The notes below the pieces were generated by a model that was not told the DNA's origin, did no database searches, and was given only the letters and a program-made list of their open reading frames with translations. Shown here piece by piece: positions 51,593-61,332 of a stretch of DNA of 64,000 nt. The stretch is from an uncultured Clostridium sp. (GTDB lineage Bacteria > Bacillota > Clostridia > Clostridiales > Clostridiaceae), in the NCBI GenBank assembly GCA_937927335.1, contig CALBDU010000013.1, positions 1-64,000 on the forward strand, in the 5' to 3' direction. Every line of letters begins with the position of its first letter. Position 1 is the stretch's first letter. The position numbers and the translations under genes were made by a program.

Positions 51593-53107
51593 TTATGAAT
51601 TATTCAACACATTTTCTATTAATTCCAGCAGCTTTTCCTTTTCCATTTCGTCAGGATTATCAATGGATTCCAGCAGTGTATCAATCTTAGCCTTAACATT
51701 GCCGCTAACCTTAAGGGTATCCATGCCAGGGAGAAAGGTATCACCTGGATTTGGCACCATTACTGAATAGCCTTTTCCTTCAATAAGTTCCTTAAAGCTG
51801 GTCTGAGCTTCCCTGTCTCCATGGACCAGCACAACCTTCCTGGGCTTTACAGGTATCTTGGTGAGCCAGCTTAAAAGGCCGTCTCTATCCGCATGGCCGG
51901 ATAATCCATGAAGGTCGTATATTTTGGCATTAACAGCTATTTCTTCTCCGAATATCCTTACCGTTTTTGCACCGTCCACCAGCATTCTTCCCAGAGTTCC
52001 CTCTGCCTGGAAGCCTACAAAAACAATAGAGCATTCATCTCTCCATAGATTATGCTTTAAGTGATGCTTTATCCTTCCTGCCTCACACATGCCGCTGGCT
52101 GAAATTATAATAGCACCCTTTGTTATTTTGTTCAGTGCTGCAGATTCCTCAGGTGATTTTGTAAAAAACAGTCCTTTAAAATGAAGGGGATCGTCGCCGT
52201 TGTTGAGAAGCTTTGTAGCCTCCTCATTAAACAGCTTGTGATACTTGTTGAAGATTCTGGTTGATTCTGTTGCAAGGGGACTGTCTATAAAAACTGGAGT
52301 ATTTCTTAAAATATTGTTTTCCACATAATTATTTAACGCATAAAGTATCTCCTGGGTTCTCCCTACTGAAAAAGAGGGTATTATTACATTTCCTCCTCTT
52401 TTAAAGGTATCCTTTATAATATTAATAAGATCATTTAATTCGGTGGTATGGTCATGAAGCCTGTTGCCATAGGTGGTTTCCATGATAAGATAATCTGCGC
52501 GCTTAAGAGTTGAAGGTTCATTCAACAAGGGTACATTCTTATTACCAAGATCCCCTGTATAAACCAGATTATACTCCTTTCCATTTTCATATACTGCTAT
52601 TTCAACAATAGCAGAACCCAATAAATGACCTGCATCATAAAATTTAAATTTAAAGCTCTCAAACAAATGAACCCATTCTTCATAGCCGCAGCTGTTAAAA
52701 AGTTTCATGGAAGCTGTGGCAACCTCTGCCGTATATAATGGTTCCAGAGGCTTAAGCCCTTGCCTTCTTCTTTTTCTGTTTTTCCACTCAACCTCAGATT
52801 CAAGAATATGACCGCTGTCAGTGAGCATTACACTACAAAGATCCTTAGTAGCTTCAGTACAGAAGATTTTTCCTGTGAAGCCTTGCTTGAATAAAAGAGG
52901 AATTCTTCCACTATGATCGATGTGTGCATGAGAAAGGATGAGATAATCAATTTCTTTAGGGTCAAAGTTAAAGGATTCATTTAAACGTTCCTTAGCATCT
53001 TTTCCCTGATACATACCGCAGTCCAGCAAAATATTCTTATCATTGATTTTCAATAAATGTCCGGAGCCTGTTACACATGCTGCTGCACCGTAAAACTCAA
53101 TTTTCAT
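51593..53107 (-). CDS. CPSF-family beta-CASP metallo-beta-lactamase nuclease
   Basis: A 504-aa protein. HxHxDH in LSHAHIDHSG, then GDLG, a beta-CASP domain with PSFSVGRTQEIL and SASGMCEAGR, and HGLSGHADRDGLL plus HGD at the C-end. This is the RNA-processing CPSF73-like family; RNase activity is expected. It is a chromosomal gene with its own promoter region upstream. Confidence 0.88.
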   Translation of the reverse strand: MKIEFYGAAACVTGSGHLLKINDKNILLDCGMYQGKDAKERLNESFNFDPKEIDYLILSHAHIDHSGRIPLLFKQGFTGKIFCTEATKDLCSVMLTDSGHILESEVEWKNRKRRRQGLKPLEPLYTAEVATASMKLFNSCGYEEWVHLFESFKFKFYDAGHLLGSAIVEIAVYENGKEYNLVYTGDLGNKNVPLLNEPSTLKRADYLIMETTYGNRLHDHTTELNDLINIIKDTFKRGGNVIIPSFSVGRTQEILYALNNYVENNILRNTPVFIDSPLATESTRIFNKYHKLFNEEATKLLNNGDDPLHFKGLFFTKSPEESAALNKITKGAIIISASGMCEAGRIKHHLKHNLWRDECSIVFVGFQAEGTLGRMLVDGAKTVRIFGEEIAVNAKIYDLHGLSGHADRDGLLSWLTKIPVKPRKVVLVHGDREAQTSFKELIEGKGYSVMVPNPGDTFLPGMDTLKVSGNVKAKIDTLLESIDNPDEMEKEKLLELIENVLNNS

Positions 53108-53230
53108 AGTAAGCCCTCCTATAAATGATTTTACTAAATTATATCACAATAGTATTAATATACAATATTTGAAAAAGTTGAATATTGGCAAGAATATTGA
53201 TAAAATGTTAAACAGAAAGCGGGTGTTAAA

Positions 53231-54358
53231 TTGAGTGATATTAGATTAAGCAAACTGGCAAAGCTGCTGGTTAATTATTCAGCACGGATAAAACCTGGAG
53301 ATTTTGTTTTAGTAAGCGGTGAAAACATAACTGAGCCATGGATCCAGGAGGTTGTAAAGGAAGCTCTTGCTGCAGGAGGACATGTTGAAACAATAATAAC
53401 TTCCCAGCAGGTAAATGATATTAAATTAAAATATGGTACAATACAGCAGCTGTCTGAGGAAAATTATCTTATGAAATGCGCATTGGAAAAAGCTGATGTT
53501 TGGCTTTCAGTCTGGGGAACCAGGAATACAAAATCCAACTCCAATGTTTCGGAAGAGAAGCTGAAGGCAAGCACCAGAGGAGCTGAAAGCTGGAGAAGGA
53601 TCTATTCTGATAAGGTTGGAGACAGAAGCCTGAGGTGGTGCGGAACCCAGTATCCCACTTTTGCCAATGCACAGGATGCTTCAATGAGCCTAATGGAATA
53701 TGAGGATTTTGTATATGAAGCAGGTCTATTAAATTATGAAGATCCGGTAGAAAAGTGGGAAATAATAAGCAGGGAACAGGAAAGATGGGTAAAATATCTG
53801 GATACCAGAAATGAACTTCATATTATTTCCAGGGGTACGGATATAAAGGTAAATGTGTCGGGAAGAAAGTGGATAAATTGTGACGGCAAGGAAAACTTCC
53901 CTGATGGAGAAATTTTCACATCCCCAGTAGAGGATGGCATTAACGGCTTCATTACTTTTACATTTCCAGGAATATATATGGGAAAGGAAATTGAAGATAT
54001 CAGGCTTACCATTGAAAATGGAAAGGTTATAGAAGCTTCCGCAAAACAGGGTGAAAAGCTTTTAAAGACATTGCTTGGCTTGGATGAAGGCTCCTGCAGG
54101 TTTGGTGAGGTTGCCATCGGAACAAATTATAATATTAAGAAATTCACAAAAAATATGCTTTTTGATGAAAAAATAGGCGGAACAATCCATATGGCGCTGG
54201 GGGATTCCATGCCCGAAGCCGGAGGAAAAAATAAATCCAGCATACATTGGGATATGCTTTGCGATATGAGGAGCGAAGGAAGGATTTATGCAGACGGTGA
54301 ACTGTTCTATGAAAATGGCAGCTTCAAGGAGGAAATACTAAAGAAAAATGAAATTTAA
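53231..54358 (+). CDS. M29 family metallo-aminopeptidase
   Basis: A 375-aa enzyme, start TTG. Matches the AmpS/PepS (thermophilic) family: KPGDFVLVSG near the N-end, TRGAESWRRIYSDKVGDRSL mid-protein, GRKWINCDGKENFPDGEIFTSP-type (F-P-x-GE-x-F-x-S-P) metal/active-site motif, HMALGDSMPEAGG and SSIHWDMLCDM near the C-end. A dinuclear-metal aminopeptidase that trims N-terminal residues. RBS AAAGCGGGTG. Confidence 0.88.
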   Translation: MSDIRLSKLAKLLVNYSARIKPGDFVLVSGENITEPWIQEVVKEALAAGGHVETIITSQQVNDIKLKYGTIQQLSEENYLMKCALEKADVWLSVWGTRNTKSNSNVSEEKLKASTRGAESWRRIYSDKVGDRSLRWCGTQYPTFANAQDASMSLMEYEDFVYEAGLLNYEDPVEKWEIISREQERWVKYLDTRNELHIISRGTDIKVNVSGRKWINCDGKENFPDGEIFTSPVEDGINGFITFTFPGIYMGKEIEDIRLTIENGKVIEASAKQGEKLLKTLLGLDEGSCRFGEVAIGTNYNIKKFTKNMLFDEKIGGTIHMALGDSMPEAGGKNKSSIHWDMLCDMRSEGRIYADGELFYENGSFKEEILKKNEI

Positions 54359-54384
54359 AGAGGATGGCGTGCCATCCTCTTTTT
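54357..54384. terminator. Bidirectional terminator
   Basis: AAAGAGGATGGC-GT-GCCATCCTCTTT with following T run, between convergent genes. Confidence 0.92.
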
Positions 54385-55648
54385 AATAGTAATAAGTTCT
54401 ATTTCTTCTTTTCCTGGAATTAATCTTTCTAATTATAAATATTATCAAAGCTGCCACTGCTATAACTGCTATAAGAGAACCAAGGTATAAAACAAAGTTG
54501 GCTTTTAACACTGCAAATTTGGAAAGGGAGGAATACAACTCATAGGTTTTTACCGAATCCCTTTCAGTTATTTTTAAGGTCCCGATGCTCTTGCTGCCGC
54601 TGAGCTTTGAGATACTAAGTTTACTAAAATCAAAGGACAGTTTTTGTTCAGCCTTGTTTACCTTGTTGTCATAATAGGTTATATCCTGTCTTGCAACCAC
54701 AGGCACATCAATAGATTTTTCAGGACCGAAAAATCCAAAAGGCTTATACTTGAGAGTTTCTGTTTTTATAACAGAGCCATTAGAATATAAGGTTACAGGC
54801 TTTGCCTGGTAGCTCCAGTTTATTACCTTTTCCATATCATTGAAAACAAAGGTGTCATCCTTGTCATAAACAGATTTCAAAACTATGCCTAGGATTTTTC
54901 TTCCGTCTCTTTCATATACAGCCACAAGACATTTTCCAGCTTCAGTAGTGTAACCGGTTTTGCCGCCTAAACAACCGTTTGAGCCAAGGAGCTTATTTCT
55001 GTTTTCCACAGTCATTTTAATTCCTGAAGTAGTTCCGATATCCGCTTTTTTAGTGCCCATGGCCTCCTTAACCCAGTCGTTTTTAAAGGCTGCTCTGGCA
55101 ATTATGCTAAGATCATAGGCTGTGGTGTAATGATTCTGGTCATGGAGTCCGTTTGGTGTTACAAAATGGGTATTTTTAAGCCCAAGCTTTGTTACCTTAT
55201 CATTCATCATATTTCTGAAGTTGTCAACATTACCAGCCACATTATCTGCAATCATATAGGCAACATCGTTACCGGAATAAAGCAGAAGGCCAAGCATAGC
55301 ATCCTTAGCAGTAAACTTGTCCCCCACATTAATAGGGTAAAGGTTTGTGTTTAGTGAATATTCCGGCTGCTTCTTTGCATCATCAGTATATGTAAGAAGA
55401 TCAGTCTTATTTTTATTCTCGGCCAGCAGCAGTGCTGTCATAAGCTTTGTAGTACTGGCTGGATACATTAAACTATCTATATTTTTCTCATATATAATTT
55501 CATTGGTACTTAAATCGATGGAAATTGCGGCCTGTGCATATATATCAGGCATGGGCGCTGAAGATGTTTCTGCAAGTACGCTGGTATTCATAATCAGAAT
55601 CATTAGAAGTGACAATATTATAGCAAATCTTTTCTTTTTCAATTTCAT
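54383..55648 (-). CDS. D-alanyl-D-alanine carboxypeptidase (DacF-like PBP)
   Basis: 421 aa. Signal peptide 1-26, SxxK as STTKLMTA at about 65, SGN in YSGNDVAYM at about 122, KTG in KTGYTTEAG at about 218, then a C-terminal beta domain and a TM anchor with basic tail (about 385-415). It trims the terminal D-Ala of peptidoglycan. RBS GGAGAG just before the ATG. Confidence 0.9.
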   Translation of the reverse strand: MKLKKKRFAIILSLLMILIMNTSVLAETSSAPMPDIYAQAAISIDLSTNEIIYEKNIDSLMYPASTTKLMTALLLAENKNKTDLLTYTDDAKKQPEYSLNTNLYPINVGDKFTAKDAMLGLLLYSGNDVAYMIADNVAGNVDNFRNMMNDKVTKLGLKNTHFVTPNGLHDQNHYTTAYDLSIIARAAFKNDWVKEAMGTKKADIGTTSGIKMTVENRNKLLGSNGCLGGKTGYTTEAGKCLVAVYERDGRKILGIVLKSVYDKDDTFVFNDMEKVINWSYQAKPVTLYSNGSVIKTETLKYKPFGFFGPEKSIDVPVVARQDITYYDNKVNKAEQKLSFDFSKLSISKLSGSKSIGTLKITERDSVKTYELYSSLSKFAVLKANFVLYLGSLIAVIAVAALIIFIIRKINSRKRRNRTYYY

Positions 55649-55742
55649 CTCTCCAATTATTATAATATAATATAAAGTAATAAGTCAGGTTTAAGTATAA
55701 CATTTTAAACAGCAATTTACAAATATGAAATGGAGTTAGTTT

Positions 55743-56351
55743 ATGACAGACAAAATTATTGATATCTTCAGTGAGCGAAGAGCAGAAATGATGGGAGACT
55801 TTAAAAAAAACGCAGTTATGATTTTTCTTATGGAGGAAAACGGCGAACTGGCGGTAATATTTGAAGTAAGGGCAAAGCATTTGAGGCATCAGCCAGGAGA
55901 CATATGCCTTCCCGGCGGGAAAATAGAGGCAGGAGAACTTCCTATTGATACCGCCTGCAGGGAATCCATGGAGGAGTTGTGTATAAAGAGAGACACCTTC
56001 AGGGTTATAGGGGAAATGGATTATCTCATAACACCCTATAACTTTGTTATATATCCATTTATTTCAACTATTAATCCTCAGATTATCAATCCAAATCCTG
56101 ATGAGGTAGAACGTATACTAAAGGTTCCACTGAAATTTTTTCTGGAGCAGGAGCCGGACCTCCATGAAGTAGAAATAATCCAAAACCCCAAGGAGGATTT
56201 TCCCTATTCCCTTATTAACCGCGGTAAGGATTATAAATGGAGAAAGGGAGTATTTCCAGAATACTTCTATATTTATGAGGAAAATGTTATTTGGGGATTT
56301 ACAGCACTTATCATGAAAAGATTTACGGATATAATAAAAGCTTCGGAATAG
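55743..56351 (+). CDS. Nudix hydrolase (CoA-pyrophosphatase-like)
   Basis: 202 aa. The Nudix box reads GGKIEAGELPIDTACRESME then EL, with R-E-S-M-E-E in place. The QPGD/LPGG preceding it fits the CoA-diphosphatase group. GC hairpin with GCCGGG...CCTGGC and TTTTCC follows (56,353-56,378). Confidence 0.85.
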   Translation: MTDKIIDIFSERRAEMMGDFKKNAVMIFLMEENGELAVIFEVRAKHLRHQPGDICLPGGKIEAGELPIDTACRESMEELCIKRDTFRVIGEMDYLITPYNFVIYPFISTINPQIINPNPDEVERILKVPLKFFLEQEPDLHEVEIIQNPKEDFPYSLINRGKDYKWRKGVFPEYFYIYEENVIWGFTALIMKRFTDIIKASE

Positions 56352-56352
56352 C

Positions 56353-56378
56353 TGCCGGGTTTTACGCCTGGCTTTTCC
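56353..56378 (+). terminator. Terminator after the Nudix gene
   Basis: GCCGGG / CCTGGC imperfect stem followed by TTTTCCTTTG. Confidence 0.55.
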
Positions 56379-56397
56379 TTTGCAAAGGGGGATATTA

Positions 56398-58203
56398 ATG
56401 AAAAAAACCATATCAATATTTATTTTAATGATATTTATAATTGTTCAAGCTATAACTCTCTGCCTGTACACGGTAAAGGCAGAAGGTAATGACTACTATG
56501 TTAGAGTTGAGGGTTTAACCGGCACCATTGCTTTTGGAAAGGGTACTGGAGATAATGCAATGGCTGTGGCTGAAAAAGTCCTAGAGGATAACAATATTGA
56601 GTATAAAACTGAGGAAGACAGCTTTACTGAAATTAACGGCTTAAGGGAAGGCAGCATAGACTCGGCGCTCTGGCATTATTACGTAAAGTCCAATAATTCA
56701 ATAAAATCGCCAAAAGATAAATTAGGTTCATATATTTCCAAGGCTGGAGAAGAAATAGTAATTTATTATACTGATTCAAATGTACCCTATCTAAACTTAA
56801 TTAAATTTATGAAGGGTGACAACGGAGATTTAAAATTAACATTTATCAGCGGCACAGAGGGCATACCTGGAGCCCTGGTTAATATTGAAGGTAAAAACTA
56901 TATCTCAGACGATAATGGAGAGGTAAACTTCCCGGATGGTTTGGAGCCGGGAAAATATACATATAAAATCAGCGGCTACAACAGTGGAAGGCTTTCTGCC
57001 GTGGTGATGGACCAGGGGTATTTTACAATTGGTGAACTGACAGAACCTGAAGCAGATTATTTTAACAGCAGCTATGAGAGCATTAAAACCTTATCTGACA
57101 AAATAAATGCCGCAGCAGATTCTATAAAAAATTATTCAGATCCATTTGCATTGGTAAGTTTAAATAAATTGCAGATGAATAAAAACCAAAGCTACATAAG
57201 GTCCTCTTATAATAAAATAAAATACTTCGGAGTTGACAGCTGTTCTAATGGTGAGCTTGAAAGCATCATAATTGCAGCTGCCGCCAGCGGCTACTCACCC
57301 TATGACTTTGCAGGCTGCAGCCTTCCTGCAGTATTGTACAGCCGAAACATCAATACATATGGAACCGACGATTTAATCTTCGGACTTATAGCTATGAACT
57401 ACGGTAATATTCAAGATACATACACTGTAAACAGAAAGCTGCTGGTTGAAAAGCTGCTGGAAAGAGAGCTGTCAAAAGAGGATAACAGTGGATGGAGCCT
57501 TACGGAATCAGTAAACCCTTATATAACCGGGGCAGCTATATCAGCTCTTTCTCCTTATTACAGCGAACCGGATGTAAAAACAGCAGTAGACAAAGCCGTG
57601 AAGACTTTAAGCAATCTGCAGGATGAAGAAGGGTTTATTAAGGGGAATGGAGGTATTACCTCTGAAACTCTGGGGTTTGTTATAACTGGGCTTATATCTG
57701 TAGGAGTGAATCCTGAAGGCATTACAGAGCTTCAGGATGGTACAAGGGTGAATTTTGCAAAGCAGGAGGGTGACCTTGTAACTGCAATGCTTTCCTTTAT
57801 TCAGGAGGATGGAACCTTTAGACGTACTGCTAATGGATCAGGTAATACCGCGGCAACCGAACAATGTTTAACAGCGTTGATAAGCTTGTATCAGTATAAG
57901 CTTTCAGGCATGGCTTATAATTATTATGAGTCAGGAATAGATTCCTCCTCACTTAAAATTTACACTGATACTGTTCCTGAAATAACTCCAGCTGAAATTA
58001 TAAAGGACAATGGGTCAATAGCTTCAGCAACCACTGTCACAGCAAACATTGAAAGGAAAGGCAGCAGTGCATCTGGGAAGGACAAGTCTAAAAATGAAAG
58101 CCCGGCTAAGTCATCTAATAGGATATACATATCAGTGGGAGGGTTAATACTTGTGCTAGGGATTATAGGAATTGCATCCCAGGCGGTAAATAGAAGAGAA
58201 TGA
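56398..58203 (+). CDS. Surface protein with DUF4430 and alpha/alpha-barrel repeats (transcobalamin-like)
   Basis: 601 aa, start ATG at 56,398 after AAAGGGGGAT. Signal peptide 1-26; DUF4430-like domain at about 28-125; a Cna-type beta domain (GTEGIPGALVNIEG) to about 210; then helical prenyltransferase-like repeats (about 290-520, with ITGAAISAL and ETLGFVITGLISVGVNPEG); an S/K-rich stalk; and a C-terminal TM anchor (about 570-592). DUF4430 plus an alpha/alpha barrel is the fold pairing of intrinsic factor and transcobalamin, so ligand (possibly corrinoid) capture is plausible but unproven. Confidence 0.75.
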   Translation: MKKTISIFILMIFIIVQAITLCLYTVKAEGNDYYVRVEGLTGTIAFGKGTGDNAMAVAEKVLEDNNIEYKTEEDSFTEINGLREGSIDSALWHYYVKSNNSIKSPKDKLGSYISKAGEEIVIYYTDSNVPYLNLIKFMKGDNGDLKLTFISGTEGIPGALVNIEGKNYISDDNGEVNFPDGLEPGKYTYKISGYNSGRLSAVVMDQGYFTIGELTEPEADYFNSSYESIKTLSDKINAAADSIKNYSDPFALVSLNKLQMNKNQSYIRSSYNKIKYFGVDSCSNGELESIIIAAAASGYSPYDFAGCSLPAVLYSRNINTYGTDDLIFGLIAMNYGNIQDTYTVNRKLLVEKLLERELSKEDNSGWSLTESVNPYITGAAISALSPYYSEPDVKTAVDKAVKTLSNLQDEEGFIKGNGGITSETLGFVITGLISVGVNPEGITELQDGTRVNFAKQEGDLVTAMLSFIQEDGTFRRTANGSGNTAATEQCLTALISLYQYKLSGMAYNYYESGIDSSSLKIYTDTVPEITPAEIIKDNGSIASATTVTANIERKGSSASGKDKSKNESPAKSSNRIYISVGGLILVLGIIGIASQAVNRRE

Positions 58204-58303
58204 TTGAAAATTAAAATTATTTAGTAAATTCTATTCAATTTTACTTGAAAATATTGTATAATGTAGACATCTAATATTATGTAACTGAGAGAGGTGCAAA
58301 ATC

Positions 58304-58498
58304 ATGCCGGAATGTCCTTTTTTATCTACTATTGATTGTATAGTAGAGTGTTATAAAGAATGCCCGCTTTTTAACTGTAAGGAGAATGGAGGAAACTGCC
58401 CGTTTGTGTCATTGGATTATACAAGAGTAAATCAGTTTGATGATATTGAGCTGTTTGAATTTGAAAATGAATTAGAACTGGTTAAAAAATATTTTTAA
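58304..58498 (+). CDS. Small Cys-rich protein, 64 aa
   Basis: Eight Cys lie in the first 36 residues (C-P-F, DCIVECYKECPLFNC, NCPF), then an acidic C-end. Probably a metal- or Fe-S-binding peptide of a clostridial family without known role. ATG after GAGAGAGGTGC. Followed by a strong terminator. Confidence 0.65.
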   Translation: MPECPFLSTIDCIVECYKECPLFNCKENGGNCPFVSLDYTRVNQFDDIELFEFENELELVKKYF

Positions 58499-58502
58499 GA
58501 TT

Positions 58503-58535
58503 AAAAGAGATAGGCAAGCCTATCTCTTTATTTTT
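58503..58535. terminator. Bidirectional terminator
   Basis: AAAGAGATAGGC-AA-GCCTATCTCTTT with T run. Confidence 0.92.
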
Positions 58536-60015
58536 CCTCATATTCATCTGAATATTTTTGTATCAGCTGTTGCTTAAGCTCCCATAAAGGTCTTGATAAA
58601 TCAACATAATAATTATGGGGATTTTCGAATCTCAGCACTTCAGGCCAAAGCTTCTCAGTTTCAGTTTTTGCATAGTTTCTTATATCAACTACATCTGGGC
58701 TTTCATATATGCATTGTCCTTTATCAAAGATTTTTACCATAAGGTCCTTAATGTAATAATCTTTGATTCTCTTTTTCTTCCAGGTATATACCGGGTCGAA
58801 TATCTCAATGGAACTGTTCGTATCCAGGTGCTCATCATTAAGTGTTATCAGGTCCGCCATAGCTTTATCGGCTTTTTTGTCAAATATTCTATAAACCTTC
58901 TTAAAGCCAGGGTTGGTAATCTTTTCTTCATTTTCACTGATTTTTATTTTAGGTGTGATAATACCGGTGTTTTTATCTTCCACTGCACAAAGCTTGTATA
59001 CTCCTCCAAACACAGGTTCGGATTTTGCTGTGATTAGTCTTTCGCCAACTCCCAGACTGTCTATTGAAGCACCCTGTGAAAGCACGTCCCTTATGATAAA
59101 TTCATCCAGTGAATTTGATATTACTATTCCAACATCCTCATAACCGGCTTCATCTAATATTTCACGACATTTTCTTGTGAGGTATGTTATATCTCCGCTG
59201 TCAATTCTTATGCCTTTAGGCCTAATACCCAAAGGTTTTAAAATATTGTCAAAAACCTTAATGGCATTGGGTAGCCCTGATTTAAGCACATTATATGTAT
59301 CTACAAGCAATACGCAGTTATGTGGATTAACCTTTGTCCACTGTTCAAAGGCCTCGTACTCATTGTCAAATAGTTGAATCCAGCTGTGGGCCATGGTACC
59401 AACTGCCGGTATGCCGAACATTTCTTCAGCAATGGTGCAGGCAGTGGAGCTGCAGCCGCCAATATAGGCTGCTCTTGAACCGTATATTGCAGCATCATAG
59501 CCTTGAGCTCTTCTTGAACCAAATTCCATTACAGATCTGTTTCCGGCTGCCCTGCATATTCTGTTAGCCTTAGTGGCGATGAGAGTTTGATGGTTTATGG
59601 TAATTAGAACCATAGTTTCAATAATCTGCGCCTGTATTGCTGGACCCTTTACAGTAATAAGAGGCTCATTTGGGAATACAGGAGTCCCTTCAGGTACAGC
59701 CCAAACGTCACTGGAAAATTTAAAATTACTTAGATAATCAAGAAACTTTTCAGAAAACATATCTTTGCTTCTCAGATATTCTATATCATCTACTGTAAAT
59801 TTTAAGCTTGACAGGTATTCCATAAGCTGCTGCACACCAGCCATTATGCAGTAACCGCCTTCATCGGGAATTCTTCTGAAAAACATATCAAAATAAGCAA
59901 TAGTATCTCCCATGCCACTTTCGAGATATCCATTGCCCATAGTCAGTTCATAAAAATCAACCAACATAGTAAGATTTCTTTCATTTCTAACATTGAAGTT
60001 TTTACAATACTCCAT
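58528..60015 (-). CDS. pncB: Nicotinate phosphoribosyltransferase
   Basis: 495 aa. Typical N-end (LVDFYELTMGNGYLESG), FDMFFRRIPDEGGY, the core EFGSRRAQGYDAA, GTMAHSWIQ, and RIDSGDITYL. It makes nicotinate mononucleotide for NAD salvage. Start at 60,015 with AGGAGAAAT; the longer frame has no RBS. Confidence 0.93.
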   Translation of the reverse strand: MEYCKNFNVRNERNLTMLVDFYELTMGNGYLESGMGDTIAYFDMFFRRIPDEGGYCIMAGVQQLMEYLSSLKFTVDDIEYLRSKDMFSEKFLDYLSNFKFSSDVWAVPEGTPVFPNEPLITVKGPAIQAQIIETMVLITINHQTLIATKANRICRAAGNRSVMEFGSRRAQGYDAAIYGSRAAYIGGCSSTACTIAEEMFGIPAVGTMAHSWIQLFDNEYEAFEQWTKVNPHNCVLLVDTYNVLKSGLPNAIKVFDNILKPLGIRPKGIRIDSGDITYLTRKCREILDEAGYEDVGIVISNSLDEFIIRDVLSQGASIDSLGVGERLITAKSEPVFGGVYKLCAVEDKNTGIITPKIKISENEEKITNPGFKKVYRIFDKKADKAMADLITLNDEHLDTNSSIEIFDPVYTWKKKRIKDYYIKDLMVKIFDKGQCIYESPDVVDIRNYAKTETEKLWPEVLRFENPHNYYVDLSRPLWELKQQLIQKYSDEYEEK

Positions 60016-60145
60016 AATATTTCTCCTATTCACAATATATGAAAAATTAATAAGCATAGGTACATTTTAATACTTTAAACTGGATATTACAATACAGTGT
60101 GAAAATCTAAACGATGGATATAATTATATAAAAACAGGAGTTTTA

Positions 60146-61006
60146 ATGAAGAATATTAAAGAGGAATATATGAATCTAAGAGATGAGATAATAGAAAAAT
60201 ATTTCAGCCATCTTAACCAGGAACAAATTGAAGCAGCACTTTCAAACAGAAGCTTTGTGCTTACGGCAGCCTGCCCGGGAGCAGGTAAAACCCAGGTTAT
60301 TGTAAACAGAATAATGTATCTTTCAAATTTCGGAATGACCTATAAATCCAGCCATATACCTGAGAATATCAGCATTGAAAATATAATTGAGCTAAGGGAG
60401 TTTTTAAATTCAAAAATCGGTAAAATCCCCATCTGTCTCACCAAATATTCAGTTCCCATCAGCCAGATTGCGGTTATAACTTTCACAAAGGCTGCAGCAG
60501 TGAATATGAAGGATAGATATACAAAAATATCAGGCTCCAGTAATACGCCATTTTTTGGAACAATACATTCATTGTTTTACAGACTGCTGAAGGAATATAG
60601 AAATTTCACAATAATATCAGAGAAGGAACAATATAAAGTAATCAGAGAAGTACTGAAAAATTATTCAGATAATGCCAAGCTGGATGAGATAAGGCAGATT
60701 ATTAATGAAATATCTGTATATAAAAGCAAAAAGCTCTTAAGGCTTAACCATGAAACTAAGGTGGATTATAATGTTTTTATGGAGTGCTATAAAGCCTATG
60801 AAGCATATAAGAATGAAAAATCCATGCTGGATTTCAATGATATAATTATTTGCTCTATCAGGCTTTTTGAAACAAACAAGGATATACTGGAAAAATACCG
60901 CAGCAGGTTTAAGCATATACTGGTGGATGAATTATGTATAAACAATTGTAGAAAATATAAGTACGATAGAAAATATAATTGGAAACATAGAGAACATAAG
61001 GGATAA
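60146..61006 (+). pseudogene. UvrD-type helicase gene truncated by a mobile element
   Basis: Residues 1-262 are a good superfamily 1 helicase N-end: LNQEQIEAAL, Walker A CPGAGKTQ, ITFTKAAAVNM and ILVDE at about 257-261 (start of motif II). After VDEL the sequence becomes unrelated low-complexity (INNCRKYKYDRKYNWKHR) and stops. The real gene is cut at about 60,931. The missing part must lie beyond the inserted element if the element has two ends. Confidence 0.85.
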
Positions 61007-61048
61007 GGATTTATCTACATTTTGTAATTTGTAGAAAAAATATAGATA
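60948..61048 (+). repeat. Three short direct repeats at the left end of the second element
   Basis: GTAGAAAATATAA (60,948), ATAGAAAATATAA (60,967) and GTAGAAAAAATATA (61,031) are near-copies right after the helicase breakpoint. They fit arm-type recombinase sites at an element end. Confidence 0.5.
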
Positions 61049-61179
61049 AAAATAAATATTCACAATATTACGCAAATGGTGTATAATAATGATAATAAAT
61101 ATTTGGAGTGTAAAAATGGATATAAAGGAAAAAAAGAGAAAACGAGAGGGTTATAGGACCCTATTATGTATTGAATATC

Positions 61180-61233
61180 AAAAAAGACCCCTAACTTTAA
61201 CCTTAAAAATAGGTCATAGTTGGGGGTCTTTTT
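61180..61233. terminator. Bidirectional hairpin near the element end
   Basis: AAAAAGACCCCTAAC pairs with GTTGGGGGTCTTTTT (one wobble) around 23 nt, with A and T runs. A 42-codon ORF (61,117-61,245) crosses it and is unlikely to be real. No other gene lies in 61,007-61,332. Confidence 0.8.
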
Positions 61234-61332
61234 ATATATGTAAAAAATAATTTTCAAAACCAGTAATCGATTATATAGTATTCAATTAAAATCAGTAAGC
61301 TATCTATCAATCTGGAATTGAGGGATTTAATA

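Noticed and set aside
61117..61245. 42-codon ORF starting MDIKEKKRKREG
   Set aside because: It runs through the terminator stem and has only a moderate RBS; not considered a gene.
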